Made by a program: the position numbers and the translations under genes. Positions 44,619 through 53,650 of a DNA stretch of 64,000 nucleotides are shown here, one piece after another; position 1 is the first letter of the stretch, and each line of letters opens with the position of its first letter. The DNA is taken from the NCBI RefSeq assembly GCF_012932965.1, contig NZ_JABBXH010000002.1, forward strand, positions 1 through 64,000. Direction: 5' to 3'. This DNA is from Thalassotalea algicola. GTDB lineage: Bacteria; Pseudomonadota; Gammaproteobacteria; Enterobacterales; Alteromonadaceae. The notes under the pieces are model-generated. The model was not told where the DNA came from, searched no databases, and worked only from the letters and a program-made list of their open reading frames with translations.

Positions 44619-44821
44619 AACAATAATTCTCGAATAAACATATTTTAGGTATAGTCAATAGCCTGTCATTTCTCAAAGTAATTAGTCGAATTTATATGTT
44701 TTTTTTGAAAAGAGTTAATGTGTTATCAATAGGTTAACAAATAGCTAATTACTAATTTTACCTTGTTGAATCAAGAATTAGGCATACAATAAACAACAAA
44801 AGCAGCTAGAGTAAGTAAATT

Positions 44822-46261
44822 TTGGCGAACAGTTTAATTAAACAGTGTTCTTATATAAATGGTCAATGGGTGGAAAGTGAAGTTGTGTTTCCAGTGGTTA
44901 ACCCTGCCAACGGCGCAAAACTCGTTGATGTATATGATAGTGGTCTCGAAGGTGCTGAACAGGCAATAGAGGCTGCTGCAGAAGCTTTTCCATATTGGTC
45001 TGAAAAAACGGCACAGCAGCGGGCTGATATTTTATTGAAATGGCATCAAGCCATTTTAGAAAATCAAACTGAGTTGGCTAGAATTCTAACCTTAGAGCAA
45101 GGAAAACCTTTAGCTGAGGCACAAGGAGAAATTGGCTATAGCGCTTCTTTTCTTCAATGGTTTGCTGAAGAAGGCAAAAGAATTTATGGCGATATTATTC
45201 CTCAAACCAATAGCAGTCAGCGAATGCTGGTCATCAAGCAACCTGTTGGCGTGGTTGCTGCAATTACTCCGTGGAACTTCCCTAGTGCAATGATTGTAAG
45301 GAAAGCAGCCGCTGCACTGGCTGCTGGGTGCACCTTCGTTGTTAGGCCTGATCCTCAGACACCTTTATCGGCACTAGCACTAGCAGAACTAGCTGAGCAA
45401 GCGGGTGTACCTCAAGGGGTTTTTAATGTAGTGATTGCACATGATGCACAAAAAGTTGGTGAAGTGCTAACCAAACACCCTAAAGTGGCAAAGTTTACTT
45501 TCACTGGTTCTACGCGAGTAGGCAAAATTTTAATGTCACAATGCAGTGAAGGCGTTAAAAAAATGTCGATGGAGCTTGGTGGCAACGCTCCCTTTATCGT
45601 GTTTGATGACGCTGATATTGAGCTGGCAATTAACGGCGCTATTACGTCGAAATATCGCAATGCGGGTCAAACATGTATATGTACCAATAGAATATTTGTA
45701 CATCAAGATATCGCATCAATTTTCATCCCCAAATATGTCGATGCAATTAAAACGTTAATTGTTGGTGATGGACTCCAACCTAATGTAAACATAGGTCCAT
45801 TAATTTCTAAACAAGCGGTTAATCAAATATCAGCAAAAGTAAATAAAAGTCTTGAAATGGGCGCTACACTCGCATTAGGAAGCGACGAGTTATCGCTTGG
45901 TGAAAATTACTACCAACCAACCGTGCTTACAAACGTAACTCAAGATATGCCCATTGCCAGTGATGAAATTTTTGGTCCTGTCTCGGCAATACTAACATTT
46001 GAAAATGAACAAGATGTTATTAAAAATGCCAATAACACGGAAGCTGGTTTAGCAGCTTATATTTACAGCGAAAACATAAGTCGTGTTATGCGCACAGCCG
46101 AGCAGTTAGAGTATGGAATGATAGGAATTAACGATATTCAAATATCCAACGCTGTAGCGCCATTTGGTGGTGTTAAACAATCAGGATTTGGTAGAGAAGG
46201 CTCTAAATATGGACTAGATGATTATCTCAATATTAAATACATTTGTTTAGGAAATATTTAA
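44822..46261 (+). CDS. gabD: NAD(P)-dependent succinate-semialdehyde dehydrogenase
   Basis: The 479-residue aldehyde dehydrogenase shows the GabD pattern: ITPWNFPSAMIVRKAAAAL, the catalytic Glu in MELGGNAPFIVFDDADI and the catalytic Cys in GQTCICTNRIFVH, then EIFGPVS. It oxidises succinate semialdehyde to succinate in GABA and related degradation. The start is a TTG, because no ATG gives the expected N-terminus (SYINGQWV). Only a weak AGAG ribosome-binding site is present, so expression may be low. No GABA transaminase is nearby. Related semialdehydes remain possible substrates. Confidence 0.87.
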   Translation: MANSLIKQCSYINGQWVESEVVFPVVNPANGAKLVDVYDSGLEGAEQAIEAAAEAFPYWSEKTAQQRADILLKWHQAILENQTELARILTLEQGKPLAEAQGEIGYSASFLQWFAEEGKRIYGDIIPQTNSSQRMLVIKQPVGVVAAITPWNFPSAMIVRKAAAALAAGCTFVVRPDPQTPLSALALAELAEQAGVPQGVFNVVIAHDAQKVGEVLTKHPKVAKFTFTGSTRVGKILMSQCSEGVKKMSMELGGNAPFIVFDDADIELAINGAITSKYRNAGQTCICTNRIFVHQDIASIFIPKYVDAIKTLIVGDGLQPNVNIGPLISKQAVNQISAKVNKSLEMGATLALGSDELSLGENYYQPTVLTNVTQDMPIASDEIFGPVSAILTFENEQDVIKNANNTEAGLAAYIYSENISRVMRTAEQLEYGMIGINDIQISNAVAPFGGVKQSGFGREGSKYGLDDYLNIKYICLGNI

Positions 46262-46276
46262 CGACAAGTCTTAAAA

Positions 46277-46331
46277 TTTGCCCTATTTAATCGATATATC
46301 AATAAATACAGGATATTGGTAATAGGGCAAA
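46277..46331. terminator. Long-loop inverted repeat between convergent genes
   Basis: TTTGCCCTATT and AATAGGGCAAA pair perfectly over 11 bp around a 33-nt loop, between the gabD stop and the convergent EF-hand stop. On the minus strand TTTTAAG follows. It could be a bidirectional terminator, though the loop is long. Confidence 0.5.
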
Positions 46332-46334
46332 AAA

Positions 46335-46553
46335 TTATAGAGCGAGATCAATTACCATTTCACGTAATTCTTCTTTTGAAATTGAATTATCATGATTTTT
46401 GTCGAAACGTTTGAAAATAGTCTCACACATGCGAATGCCTTTATCTTGGAGCAGGCAGTCAATCAATTCGACAAATTCACTACGATTTATTACACCGTCT
46501 TTATCTTCGTCAAATACTTCAAATAATTCATCTACCCATTGGTTAAGTTCCAT
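46335..46553 (-). CDS. Small two-EF-hand calcium-binding protein
   Basis: The 72-residue protein consists almost entirely of two canonical EF-hands. The loops are DEDKDGVINRSEF and DKNHDNSISKEEL, each with acidic residues at positions 1, 3, 5 and 12. There is no signal peptide, so it should act in the cytoplasm as a Ca2+ buffer or sensor. Its partner is unknown. A 250-bp stretch upstream holds no other gene. Confidence 0.85.
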   Translation of the reverse strand: MELNQWVDELFEVFDEDKDGVINRSEFVELIDCLLQDKGIRMCETIFKRFDKNHDNSISKEELREMVIDLAL

Positions 46554-46805
46554 AACGCTTCCTTAAAACTAGGCAAGTTAGATAGTTAGACTGTATCGCG
46601 TCTTAATTGATAATGGAATGAATTATTTTGATTTTATTGAATGGTCGTAGCAGTAAGCATTAAATCGTTTAATTAATAAACAAGTGCTTCAGATATTGGT
46701 GAAGTATTAGTTATCCGCTATATTTAGGCGATAACGCAAGGAAGTTAACTGGCAAATTGACTTGAAGTCCTTATTTAGAATGGAAACCTTACTAAGGATA
46801 TGAAT

Positions 46806-47633
46806 ATGGACCTATCACAATATAGCTTCTCTCTGAGCTCGACTAATGAATATAACGATACTAATGCCTTGTCATTGGCACTTGCCTGTGAACTAGCTTA
46901 TAGAGAAGAGTCTGAAATTAGAGATATAGCTAGCCAATGGCAATATAACAAAGTTGAATTTATTTCAGTAAATAAGGGCCAAGATATTGATACTCAATGT
47001 TTTGTTATGTCGAATCAGGAGCATATTGTCGTGTCGTTTAGAGGAAGTCATTCCGTCAAAGACTGGCTTGCAAATTTTCAAGCGGTCAGGGAGCCCGGTC
47101 CACTATCTGAAACTTTAGCTCACGAAGGTTTTCAAGACGCACTGTTTCCCGCCATTATCAAGCTAACCAATACCATCGATGCATTTGAACATCAAAATAA
47201 AAAAGTATGGTTAACTGGCCATAGTCTAGGAGGCGCTTTAAGCTCTCTTTATGCTGCGATGCTTTGTGAAAATGGCTATGAGGTGTTCGGACTATATAGT
47301 TTTGCTAGTCCAAGGCCGGGAGACGAAAGGTTTGCAAACGAGCTTAATGCCCAAATCGCTGGTCCACATTATCGTGTTGTCAATGATGGAGACATTGTGC
47401 CGCACGTACCGCCAGAGCCATTTTTTAGTCATGCAGGTCAACGTCATCTGTTGGAAGATGAATATGGTGACCACAGTGATGAGTCTTGGTTTACACAGCG
47501 CATTAAGGCGTTGAAGGTCTTTAGTCAAAAAATGGCAAATACATTTGATGTGGTTGACAATCATACGCTAACAGGTGATGAAAACAGCTACATTCCTAAG
47601 CTGGAAAGAAATGTAACGGGTACTTCTAGTTAG
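46806..47633 (+). CDS. Class 3 lipase family protein
   Basis: The 275-residue alpha/beta hydrolase has the nucleophile elbow LTGHSLGGALSSLYAAM, an oxyanion-side segment VVSFRGSHSVKDWLANF, and the Asp region YRVVNDGDIVPHVPP of the lipase_3 family, which hydrolyses acylglycerols. No signal peptide is visible, so it is probably intracellular or exported by an unusual route. The ATG at 46806 is seven bases from AAGGA and is preferred over the ATG at 46800, which is only one base away. Confidence 0.88.
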   Translation: MDLSQYSFSLSSTNEYNDTNALSLALACELAYREESEIRDIASQWQYNKVEFISVNKGQDIDTQCFVMSNQEHIVVSFRGSHSVKDWLANFQAVREPGPLSETLAHEGFQDALFPAIIKLTNTIDAFEHQNKKVWLTGHSLGGALSSLYAAMLCENGYEVFGLYSFASPRPGDERFANELNAQIAGPHYRVVNDGDIVPHVPPEPFFSHAGQRHLLEDEYGDHSDESWFTQRIKALKVFSQKMANTFDVVDNHTLTGDENSYIPKLERNVTGTSS

Positions 47634-47794
47634 TGTTATGTAGCAATTAACAATGATAAATGGCACTGAAATTAGCGACAACACACTGTAAAGCATTGAG
47701 TTTTTATTAGTTGGACTAAATTATGATTTGCGTCAATATCTAATTGCCATATATAGTCTATGTTATTGTTAATACGAGACACTAAGGAAAAAAC

Positions 47795-48664
47795 ATGACT
47801 AAAATTCTTGTAATTGCGGACTTTGATGAACAGCAAACCGTAGCTATAGAAAGAGCTAAAGAGTATGCCGAGTTAAAAGGAGCAAACTTACACATCGTTT
47901 ATTTTTGTCATGAAAATTTCCGCCATGTGCCAGGTGATCATGAAGCGTTAAAAGAAAAAATTCTCGCTACTCAAAAACTCAATGCTAAAGCACAGCTTGA
48001 CGCAATTGATATGTCTGGCATTGACTATGAATTTGAAGTGGTTTGGGAAAGCAGAATCGCATATTGGGTTCAAGGATATGTTGAAAGAGAGTCACCGGAT
48101 ATGGTGTTAAAAACCGGCAATCGTAGTGAGACTTTCTTCTATACTCCAACTGATTGGCAACTGCTGCGCGAATGTAGTGCTCCATTAATGATTTCGGCAG
48201 AAAAAAAGTGGCGTAAAACGCCTAACGTGCTCGCCGCAATAGATTTGGAAACCTCCATTGAGAGTAAAAGGTTGCTAAATACCAAAGTACTTCAACAAGC
48301 TAAAAGTCTGGCTGACTTTCAAGAATCTGAGCTTTTTATTTGTTATACCATACCATTTTCTCCGTTATTACGTGATTTAGGCATGCAGTATACCGATGAA
48401 CTTGAACGTCAAGCGGAAGATAGCCTTAAAGAAACCATTGAGCAGATAGCAAAGGAATATGGCATTCCTGTTGAAAATTTTGTTATGAAAGCAGGTCAAC
48501 CAGAAAAAGTTATTCCAAGTACTGCAGCAAAAGCTAAAGCTGGCGTTGTTGTAATGGGGACGGTGGCGAGAAAAGGTATAGCAGGAAAGTTAATGGGGAA
48601 TACTGCAGAAAAAGTACTTAAGCTACTGAAATCAGACGTAATTGCAATTAAGCCTGATAGTTAA
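47795..48664 (+). CDS. Universal stress protein with two Usp domains (UspE-like)
   Basis: The 289-residue protein is a tandem of two Usp domains. The first starts MTKILVIADFDEQQTVAIERA and the second starts near NVLAAIDLETSIESKRLLN. The second ends with the ATP-binding loop GTVARKGIAGKLMGNTAEKVL. The first domain's loop (TGNRSETFFYTPTDW) is degenerate. This is the UspE architecture of stress and stationary-phase proteins, slightly shorter than E. coli UspE (about 316 residues). It appears monocistronic. Confidence 0.9.
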   Translation: MTKILVIADFDEQQTVAIERAKEYAELKGANLHIVYFCHENFRHVPGDHEALKEKILATQKLNAKAQLDAIDMSGIDYEFEVVWESRIAYWVQGYVERESPDMVLKTGNRSETFFYTPTDWQLLRECSAPLMISAEKKWRKTPNVLAAIDLETSIESKRLLNTKVLQQAKSLADFQESELFICYTIPFSPLLRDLGMQYTDELERQAEDSLKETIEQIAKEYGIPVENFVMKAGQPEKVIPSTAAKAKAGVVVMGTVARKGIAGKLMGNTAEKVLKLLKSDVIAIKPDS

Positions 48665-48752
48665 TGCATAGCTAATTAAAACACTTGCACAAAAAACAAC
48701 CATCCGTTATAAATTTTATTGATAATAAAAATAAAAAATAACGGATGAATTA

Positions 48753-49163
48753 ATGCATAACAATAATAAGAAACTTTGGTCATTTGTCGTTGGTTGTACC
48801 TTAGTATGGGCAAGCGTTTGGATAGTCGACTTTGCTATTTCGGCACCTGTTCCTGAATCATTTCAAACAAATACAAATTTTGTTGTCTATTATTATCCAA
48901 TGATGGTTAGCGCATTGTTAACTAGTGTATTTTCGCTTTTTGTCGTTTGGATATTGTCAAAAGTAATTAAGCTTAAAATAAATGAACACTTTGTTTGGCT
49001 TTCTATTCCTAGCCTGATGTTTTTAATTTTTAGTGTTGTGGTTGCTCATACTTATAACGGGTTAATTTATAGTGCATTAATTCCAATCTTATTTGTCTTG
49101 TGTATTACAGGTGTTATTGAGAAACGTGATGCTTACTTACCTGAGCGATTAAAAGTTTGGTAG
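48753..49163 (+). CDS. Unrecognised four-helix membrane protein
   Basis: The 136-residue protein has four hydrophobic stretches (about residues 8-26, 46-67, 80-98 and 103-120) and short polar ends. I do not recognise a family. It lies between the universal stress protein and the ABC exporter genes, about 110 bp from the latter, without sign of co-transcription. Confidence 0.65.
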   Translation: MHNNNKKLWSFVVGCTLVWASVWIVDFAISAPVPESFQTNTNFVVYYYPMMVSALLTSVFSLFVVWILSKVIKLKINEHFVWLSIPSLMFLIFSVVVAHTYNGLIYSALIPILFVLCITGVIEKRDAYLPERLKVW

Positions 49164-49279
49164 AGCGCTTTTTTGCCAATCTTGGTTTTAGTACCTTTTA
49201 GCATTAGTTGAGCTAGATCATTGGGCTAACAATTAATTTCATCTAGTCTAGAAGTAGGCAAATTTATTAGGTGGCGTTA

Positions 49280-50437
49280 ATGATAAAAGGAATTAAGTGG
49301 TCGATATTACTTATTGCACTGGTCGCGCTATTCTGGTGGTTGACTCAAGAAAAGCCAGTAAAGGTAACTTGGGTCTCACCTAGTATCGGTAGTGTTGAGT
49401 CAATTGTAGCAAATACTCGCTCTGGCACTGTTGAAGCATGCCAAAGAGCCAAGTTGTCATTTCCCATTGGCGGGCAAATAGAGCATATACACGTCGAAGA
49501 AGGCGATATTGTTAAGAAGAACGAACCTTTGATGACACTTTGGCAGCGAGATAGGTTGGCTAAAGTTGCAGAAGCTAAAGCACTCGTCAGTGCCAAAACT
49601 CGTAACCAAGAAAGTGTTTGCATCACAGCAAGTAATGATCAAAAAATTGTTGCTCGTAACCGTCAACTTCTTAAACAAAAACTTACCTCTGAAGAGGCGT
49701 TAGATAATGCGCAAGCAATAGCACAAGCATCAAAAGCAGCGTGTCTCTCCGCTCATTCTGAAATAGATATTGCCAAAGCGATGCTTGAGACTGCAATTGC
49801 TAGCCTAGATCAAACTGAACTTTATGCCCCCTTTGATGGCATGGTTGCAGAGATAACAGGAGAGCTTGGTGAATATGCCACACCATCACCGCCTGGAATT
49901 CCAATGCCACCAGCAATTGACATGCTAACTCATGATTGTCATTACATTAGCGCACCAATTGACGAAATCGATGCAGGGCAACTCGCGCTAGGTATGCCAG
50001 TAACTATTACTATCGACGCATTTTCCAATCGCTCATTTAATGGCAAGGTAAAACGCATTGCACCTTATGTTCAAGATTACGCCAAACAAGCTAGAACAGT
50101 GGATGTCGATGTATCTTTTGACGATGTATCTATGCTCAATAACACCCAGCTGCTGACCGGCTATAGCGCCGATATTTCGATTAGAGTCAATAATGCTGAA
50201 AACGCCCTGCGTATTGCCAGCGACCTTATTGTTGATGGTCGTTATGTTTATTTATTGGATGAACAAGGCATTATTAGACAGAAAGAGGTTTCGACAGGCA
50301 TAAGTAATTGGCAGTTAACTGAAATTACTGCTGGCCTCGATAAAAATGACAGAATTATTTCTTCGCTTGCTGTTGAGGGATTTGAAGTCGGACGCAAAGC
50401 TATCGAAGATACTTCACCCGGTGGCGTAACTAGATGA
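49280..50437 (+). CDS. HlyD/MacA-type membrane fusion protein
   Basis: The 385-residue periplasmic adaptor has an N-terminal membrane anchor (WSILLIALVALFWWL), a lipoyl-like half (GQIEHIHVEEGDIVKKNEPL), a helical hairpin at about 95-185, and a second lipoyl half (LYAPFDGMVAEITGELGEY). It joins an inner-membrane ABC transporter to an outer-membrane channel, which is not encoded here. The ATG at 49280 follows AGGTGG at good spacing; a GTG three codons earlier is less likely. It overlaps the ATPase gene by 4 bp. Confidence 0.87.
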   Translation: MIKGIKWSILLIALVALFWWLTQEKPVKVTWVSPSIGSVESIVANTRSGTVEACQRAKLSFPIGGQIEHIHVEEGDIVKKNEPLMTLWQRDRLAKVAEAKALVSAKTRNQESVCITASNDQKIVARNRQLLKQKLTSEEALDNAQAIAQASKAACLSAHSEIDIAKAMLETAIASLDQTELYAPFDGMVAEITGELGEYATPSPPGIPMPPAIDMLTHDCHYISAPIDEIDAGQLALGMPVTITIDAFSNRSFNGKVKRIAPYVQDYAKQARTVDVDVSFDDVSMLNNTQLLTGYSADISIRVNNAENALRIASDLIVDGRYVYLLDEQGIIRQKEVSTGISNWQLTEITAGLDKNDRIISSLAVEGFEVGRKAIEDTSPGGVTR

Positions 50438-51144
50438 CTAAGCCACTAATTAATTTAAACGAAATTAATAAATGTTATCAGGTGGGAGATCAGCCACTTC
50501 AGGTGCTTAACAATATCAAGTTGAACATTGATTCTGGCGAGTACATTTCGATTATGGGACCGTCAGGTTCAGGCAAATCAACCTTATTGAATATGATAGG
50601 TTTACTCGATCGTCCCGACAGTGGGCAATTAATTATCGATGACATACCTACTCATGCACTTGAAGAAGAACAGCGGGCAAAAGTTAGAAGAAATAACATT
50701 GGATTTATATTTCAAAATTTTCAGTTAATACCTCGTCTAACTGCGGAAGAAAACGCTGCGCTACCTATGATGTTGGCGGGAATAGATATTAAAATTCGCA
50801 AGCAACGAGTCGCTGAGCTTTTTTCACAACTTGGTATTGAACAAAGGTTGCACCATTTACCTAAACAACTTTCTGGTGGCCAACTGCAAAGAGTCGCCAT
50901 TGCAAGAGCAATGGTGATGTCGCCCAAAATATTATTAGCCGATGAGCCAACCGGTAATTTAGATCAACGTTCTGGTTGGGATGTCATTGACGTACTGGAA
51001 TCCTTAAATACAGAAGGTATTACGTTGCTGGTGGTAACTCACGATTTGCAACTAGGTCAAAGAGCAGCAAGACAGCTTGCTATGGTTGATGGAAAAATAT
51101 CGGAAGACTGCACTAAAGGTGAAGGGCATGATCAAGCTAGTTGA
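50434..51144 (+). CDS. ABC transporter ATPase, MacB/LolD type
   Basis: The 236-residue ATPase has Walker [10 protein letters not shown], the Q-loop [17 protein letters not shown], signature [15 protein letters not shown] and Walker [13 protein letters not shown]. This sequence class drives FtsX-like permeases in MacB, LolCDE and related exporters. ATGA overlaps with the adaptor gene upstream, and the permease gene downstream starts before this one ends, so the four genes are one translationally coupled operon. Confidence 0.93.
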   Translation: MTKPLINLNEINKCYQVGDQPLQVLNNIKLNIDSGEYISIMGPSGSGKSTLLNMIGLLDRPDSGQLIIDDIPTHALEEEQRAKVRRNNIGFIFQNFQLIPRLTAEENAALPMMLAGIDIKIRKQRVAELFSQLGIEQRLHHLPKQLSGGQLQRVAIARAMVMSPKILLADEPTGNLDQRSGWDVIDVLESLNTEGITLLVVTHDLQLGQRAARQLAMVDGKISEDCTKGEGHDQAS

Positions 51145-52336
51145 TCGTTGGCAATTTTCGCTTAAAGTCATGGCTATGTATCCGGGCCGAACCTTGGTGT
51201 TAGTGCTGGCAGTCGCCATAGGCGTGAGTTCTGTTTTGCTATTGACCAGCATAGGAGAAGGTGCTCGACTTTATATCAATAAAGAGTTTAATAGTATTGG
51301 CTCAGATTTATTAATTGTTTTACCAGGAAAAAAACAAACATCTGGAGGCTCACTTCCTTTTTATAGCACAACACCAAGAGAGCTTACTTGGCGCGACGCC
51401 TTAGCAATAAAGCAATTAAGCAATGTTGAATTTGTTGCACCAATAAATGCTGGTACGGCTTTAGTAAGTGCTGGTAACTTAAGCAGAGAAGTTATCACCA
51501 TTGGTTCTACATCAGATTTTTTAATCGTTAGAAAGCTGGTTTTAGCTAAAGGGCGAGGATTTTATCATAGTGAGCAGCAGCGGATACGTCATGAAGCTAT
51601 CATAGGGTCTAAGCTTAAAAAAAGTCTATTTGGTGATGCTAGAGCCGTTGGGCAATGGCTCAATATTGCTGACCGTCGCTATCGCGTGGTTGGTGTGTTG
51701 AAAGAGCGAGGTGAATCGCTAGGACTAGATATGCGTGATATGGCGATTATTCCTATTAGCTCAGCGGAATCACTATTTAATTCGACAGCACTATTTCGCA
51801 TTATTGTCTCGCTTAAGCAAAAAAGCCGAGAAGAAGTCACTAAACAGCAAATTATTAATTTAATAAAACAACGACATGATGGCGAAGAAGACATTACTAT
51901 TGTCAGCCAAAACGCCATGATGGACGCTTTTAACAATATCACTCAAGTAGTGACAATCGCTATTGGTGTTATTGCGGGTATAAGCTTGCTTGTAGCGGGC
52001 TTTTTAATTATGAATGTCAGTTATATTTCAGTGGTAAAACGTAAAGCTGAAATTGGTTTACTTAAAGCCATTGGTGCTAGCAGTAATGAAGTGCAATTAT
52101 TGTTTTTGCAAGAGTCTTCGGTTTTGACCATTATTGGCGCAGTATTAGGTGTAACCTTAGGTTACGCTCTGGTGTTTACAAGTAATGCCTTCATTCCTTA
52201 TTTTTCATTGGCTATTCCGCTTTGGTCGACATTAACCACGCTAATTGTTGCAGTGTTAATTAGCATTGGCTTCACTTGGTTCCCTGCTAAAAAAGCGTCG
52301 AGTTTAGACCCGGTTATTGCAATGAGAGGTAACTAA
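51128..52336 (+). CDS. FtsX/MacB-type ABC permease, first of two
   Basis: The 402-residue permease has one N-terminal helix (about 20-42, TLVLVLAVAIGVSSVLLL), a large periplasmic MacB_PCD domain, and three C-terminal helices with KRKAEIGLLKAIGAS between the first two. The ATG at 51128 overlaps the ATPase gene by 17 bp. The frame is open further upstream but that part is ATPase sequence. It ends two bases before the second permease. Substrate unknown; peptides, lipids or macrolide-like compounds are handled by relatives. Confidence 0.9.
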   Translation: MIKLVDRWQFSLKVMAMYPGRTLVLVLAVAIGVSSVLLLTSIGEGARLYINKEFNSIGSDLLIVLPGKKQTSGGSLPFYSTTPRELTWRDALAIKQLSNVEFVAPINAGTALVSAGNLSREVITIGSTSDFLIVRKLVLAKGRGFYHSEQQRIRHEAIIGSKLKKSLFGDARAVGQWLNIADRRYRVVGVLKERGESLGLDMRDMAIIPISSAESLFNSTALFRIIVSLKQKSREEVTKQQIINLIKQRHDGEEDITIVSQNAMMDAFNNITQVVTIAIGVIAGISLLVAGFLIMNVSYISVVKRKAEIGLLKAIGASSNEVQLLFLQESSVLTIIGAVLGVTLGYALVFTSNAFIPYFSLAIPLWSTLTTLIVAVLISIGFTWFPAKKASSLDPVIAMRGN

Positions 52337-52338
52337 AT

Positions 52339-53535
52339 ATGCCTTGGTTTGATCTTATTCGTTGGGTAAGTCGTTCAATTTCATTCCAGGGAAGAAGAGC
52401 TGTTTTATCCATTACAGGTTTTGCTATTGGTATTGCCGCAGTAGTCATGATGAGTGCTATTGGGGAGTCTCTAAAACACTATATTCTGAAAGAATTTACT
52501 CAGTTTGGTAGCAATATTATTGCTATTTCTCCTGGTAAAACTGAAACCATGGGCATGGGCGGTTTGCTAAATACTGTTAGGCCGCTTTCAGTCGGCGACA
52601 GTGTTGCTATTAATCAACTAGGTAGTGTTTCATACACAGTACCTGTCATCGCCGGGACAGCCAAGGTTAAAGCTGACCAGAAGTTTCGCTATACAGATGT
52701 AGTTGGTGTTAACTCATTAGCAGACAGTGCGTGGAAATTGACGGTAACCAAAGGGCAGTTTTTACCCAATGATGATATTAACCGTCCAAGAAATTTGGCG
52801 GTATTAGGCGCAAAAGTTGCTAAAGCATTGTTCGCTTATTCAAACCCTGTAGGGAAGCTTATACATATCGGTAGCAAACGTTTTCGTATTGTTGGTGTGT
52901 TAGCTGAAAAAGGCCAATTTATGGGGCAAGATCTTGATGAAATGGTGTATATACCGACAACATTAGCTATGCAATTGTTTAACCGTGAAAGTGTCATGGA
53001 AATAGATGTGTTTTATTACGGGAATTACACTAGTGAACAAGTGGCAAACCAAATTACCAATTTACTTGTTAACCGTCATGGCAGGGAAGACTTCACGTTA
53101 ATTACACAAGATGACATGTTATCAAGTTTAAGCAATATATTATCTGTAGTTAAAATAGCAGGTAGTGCGTTAGGTATTATTGCTCTTTTTGTTGGTGCTA
53201 TCGGAATAGCGACAATAATGTCGATTAATGTTTCGGAGCGTATTAGCGAAATTGGTTTGTTAAGAGCACTTGGCTGCACTTCTAATCAATTATTAAGTAT
53301 GTTCGTATGTGAAGCGATGTTAATGGCCACTCTAAGCGGAATTATTGGATTTGCAATAGTCTTTATAATCGCCTTAGTAACCAAATTGATGTGGATAGAT
53401 GTTTTACATGGCGTAAGTTTTAGCATTTTCTTACTCACCCTGTTATTTTCAGCATTTATCGGTTTGATTTCAGGCATTTTCCCCGCATTAAAAGCGTCGA
53501 AAGCTACACCAATAGAGGCATTGCGAACAGAATAA
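52339..53535 (+). CDS. FtsX/MacB-type ABC permease, second of two
   Basis: The 398-residue permease has the same architecture as its neighbour: N-terminal helix (VLSITGFAIGIAAVVMMSAI), MacB_PCD periplasmic domain, three C-terminal helices with ERISEIGLLRALGC, and a final PIEALRTE. Two distinct permeases with one ATPase suggest a heterodimeric exporter, unlike MacB, where ATPase and permease are fused and homodimeric. It closes the operon. No terminator is evident. Confidence 0.9.
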   Translation: MPWFDLIRWVSRSISFQGRRAVLSITGFAIGIAAVVMMSAIGESLKHYILKEFTQFGSNIIAISPGKTETMGMGGLLNTVRPLSVGDSVAINQLGSVSYTVPVIAGTAKVKADQKFRYTDVVGVNSLADSAWKLTVTKGQFLPNDDINRPRNLAVLGAKVAKALFAYSNPVGKLIHIGSKRFRIVGVLAEKGQFMGQDLDEMVYIPTTLAMQLFNRESVMEIDVFYYGNYTSEQVANQITNLLVNRHGREDFTLITQDDMLSSLSNILSVVKIAGSALGIIALFVGAIGIATIMSINVSERISEIGLLRALGCTSNQLLSMFVCEAMLMATLSGIIGFAIVFIIALVTKLMWIDVLHGVSFSIFLLTLLFSAFIGLISGIFPALKASKATPIEALRTE

Positions 53536-53650
53536 AGTTTTTTTCAATTTTTTGTAATAAAGTTGAGTTTGCGTAGACTACTTAACAGAATGATATTTTT
53601 AGCAAACTATTTCGAACGTCATTTATACAACAAAGGAATTGAAAATTATA

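Noticed and set aside
51077..51127. Upstream extension of the first FtsX-like permease
   Set aside because: It is ATPase coding sequence in another frame; the ATG at 51128 gives the usual permease N-terminus.
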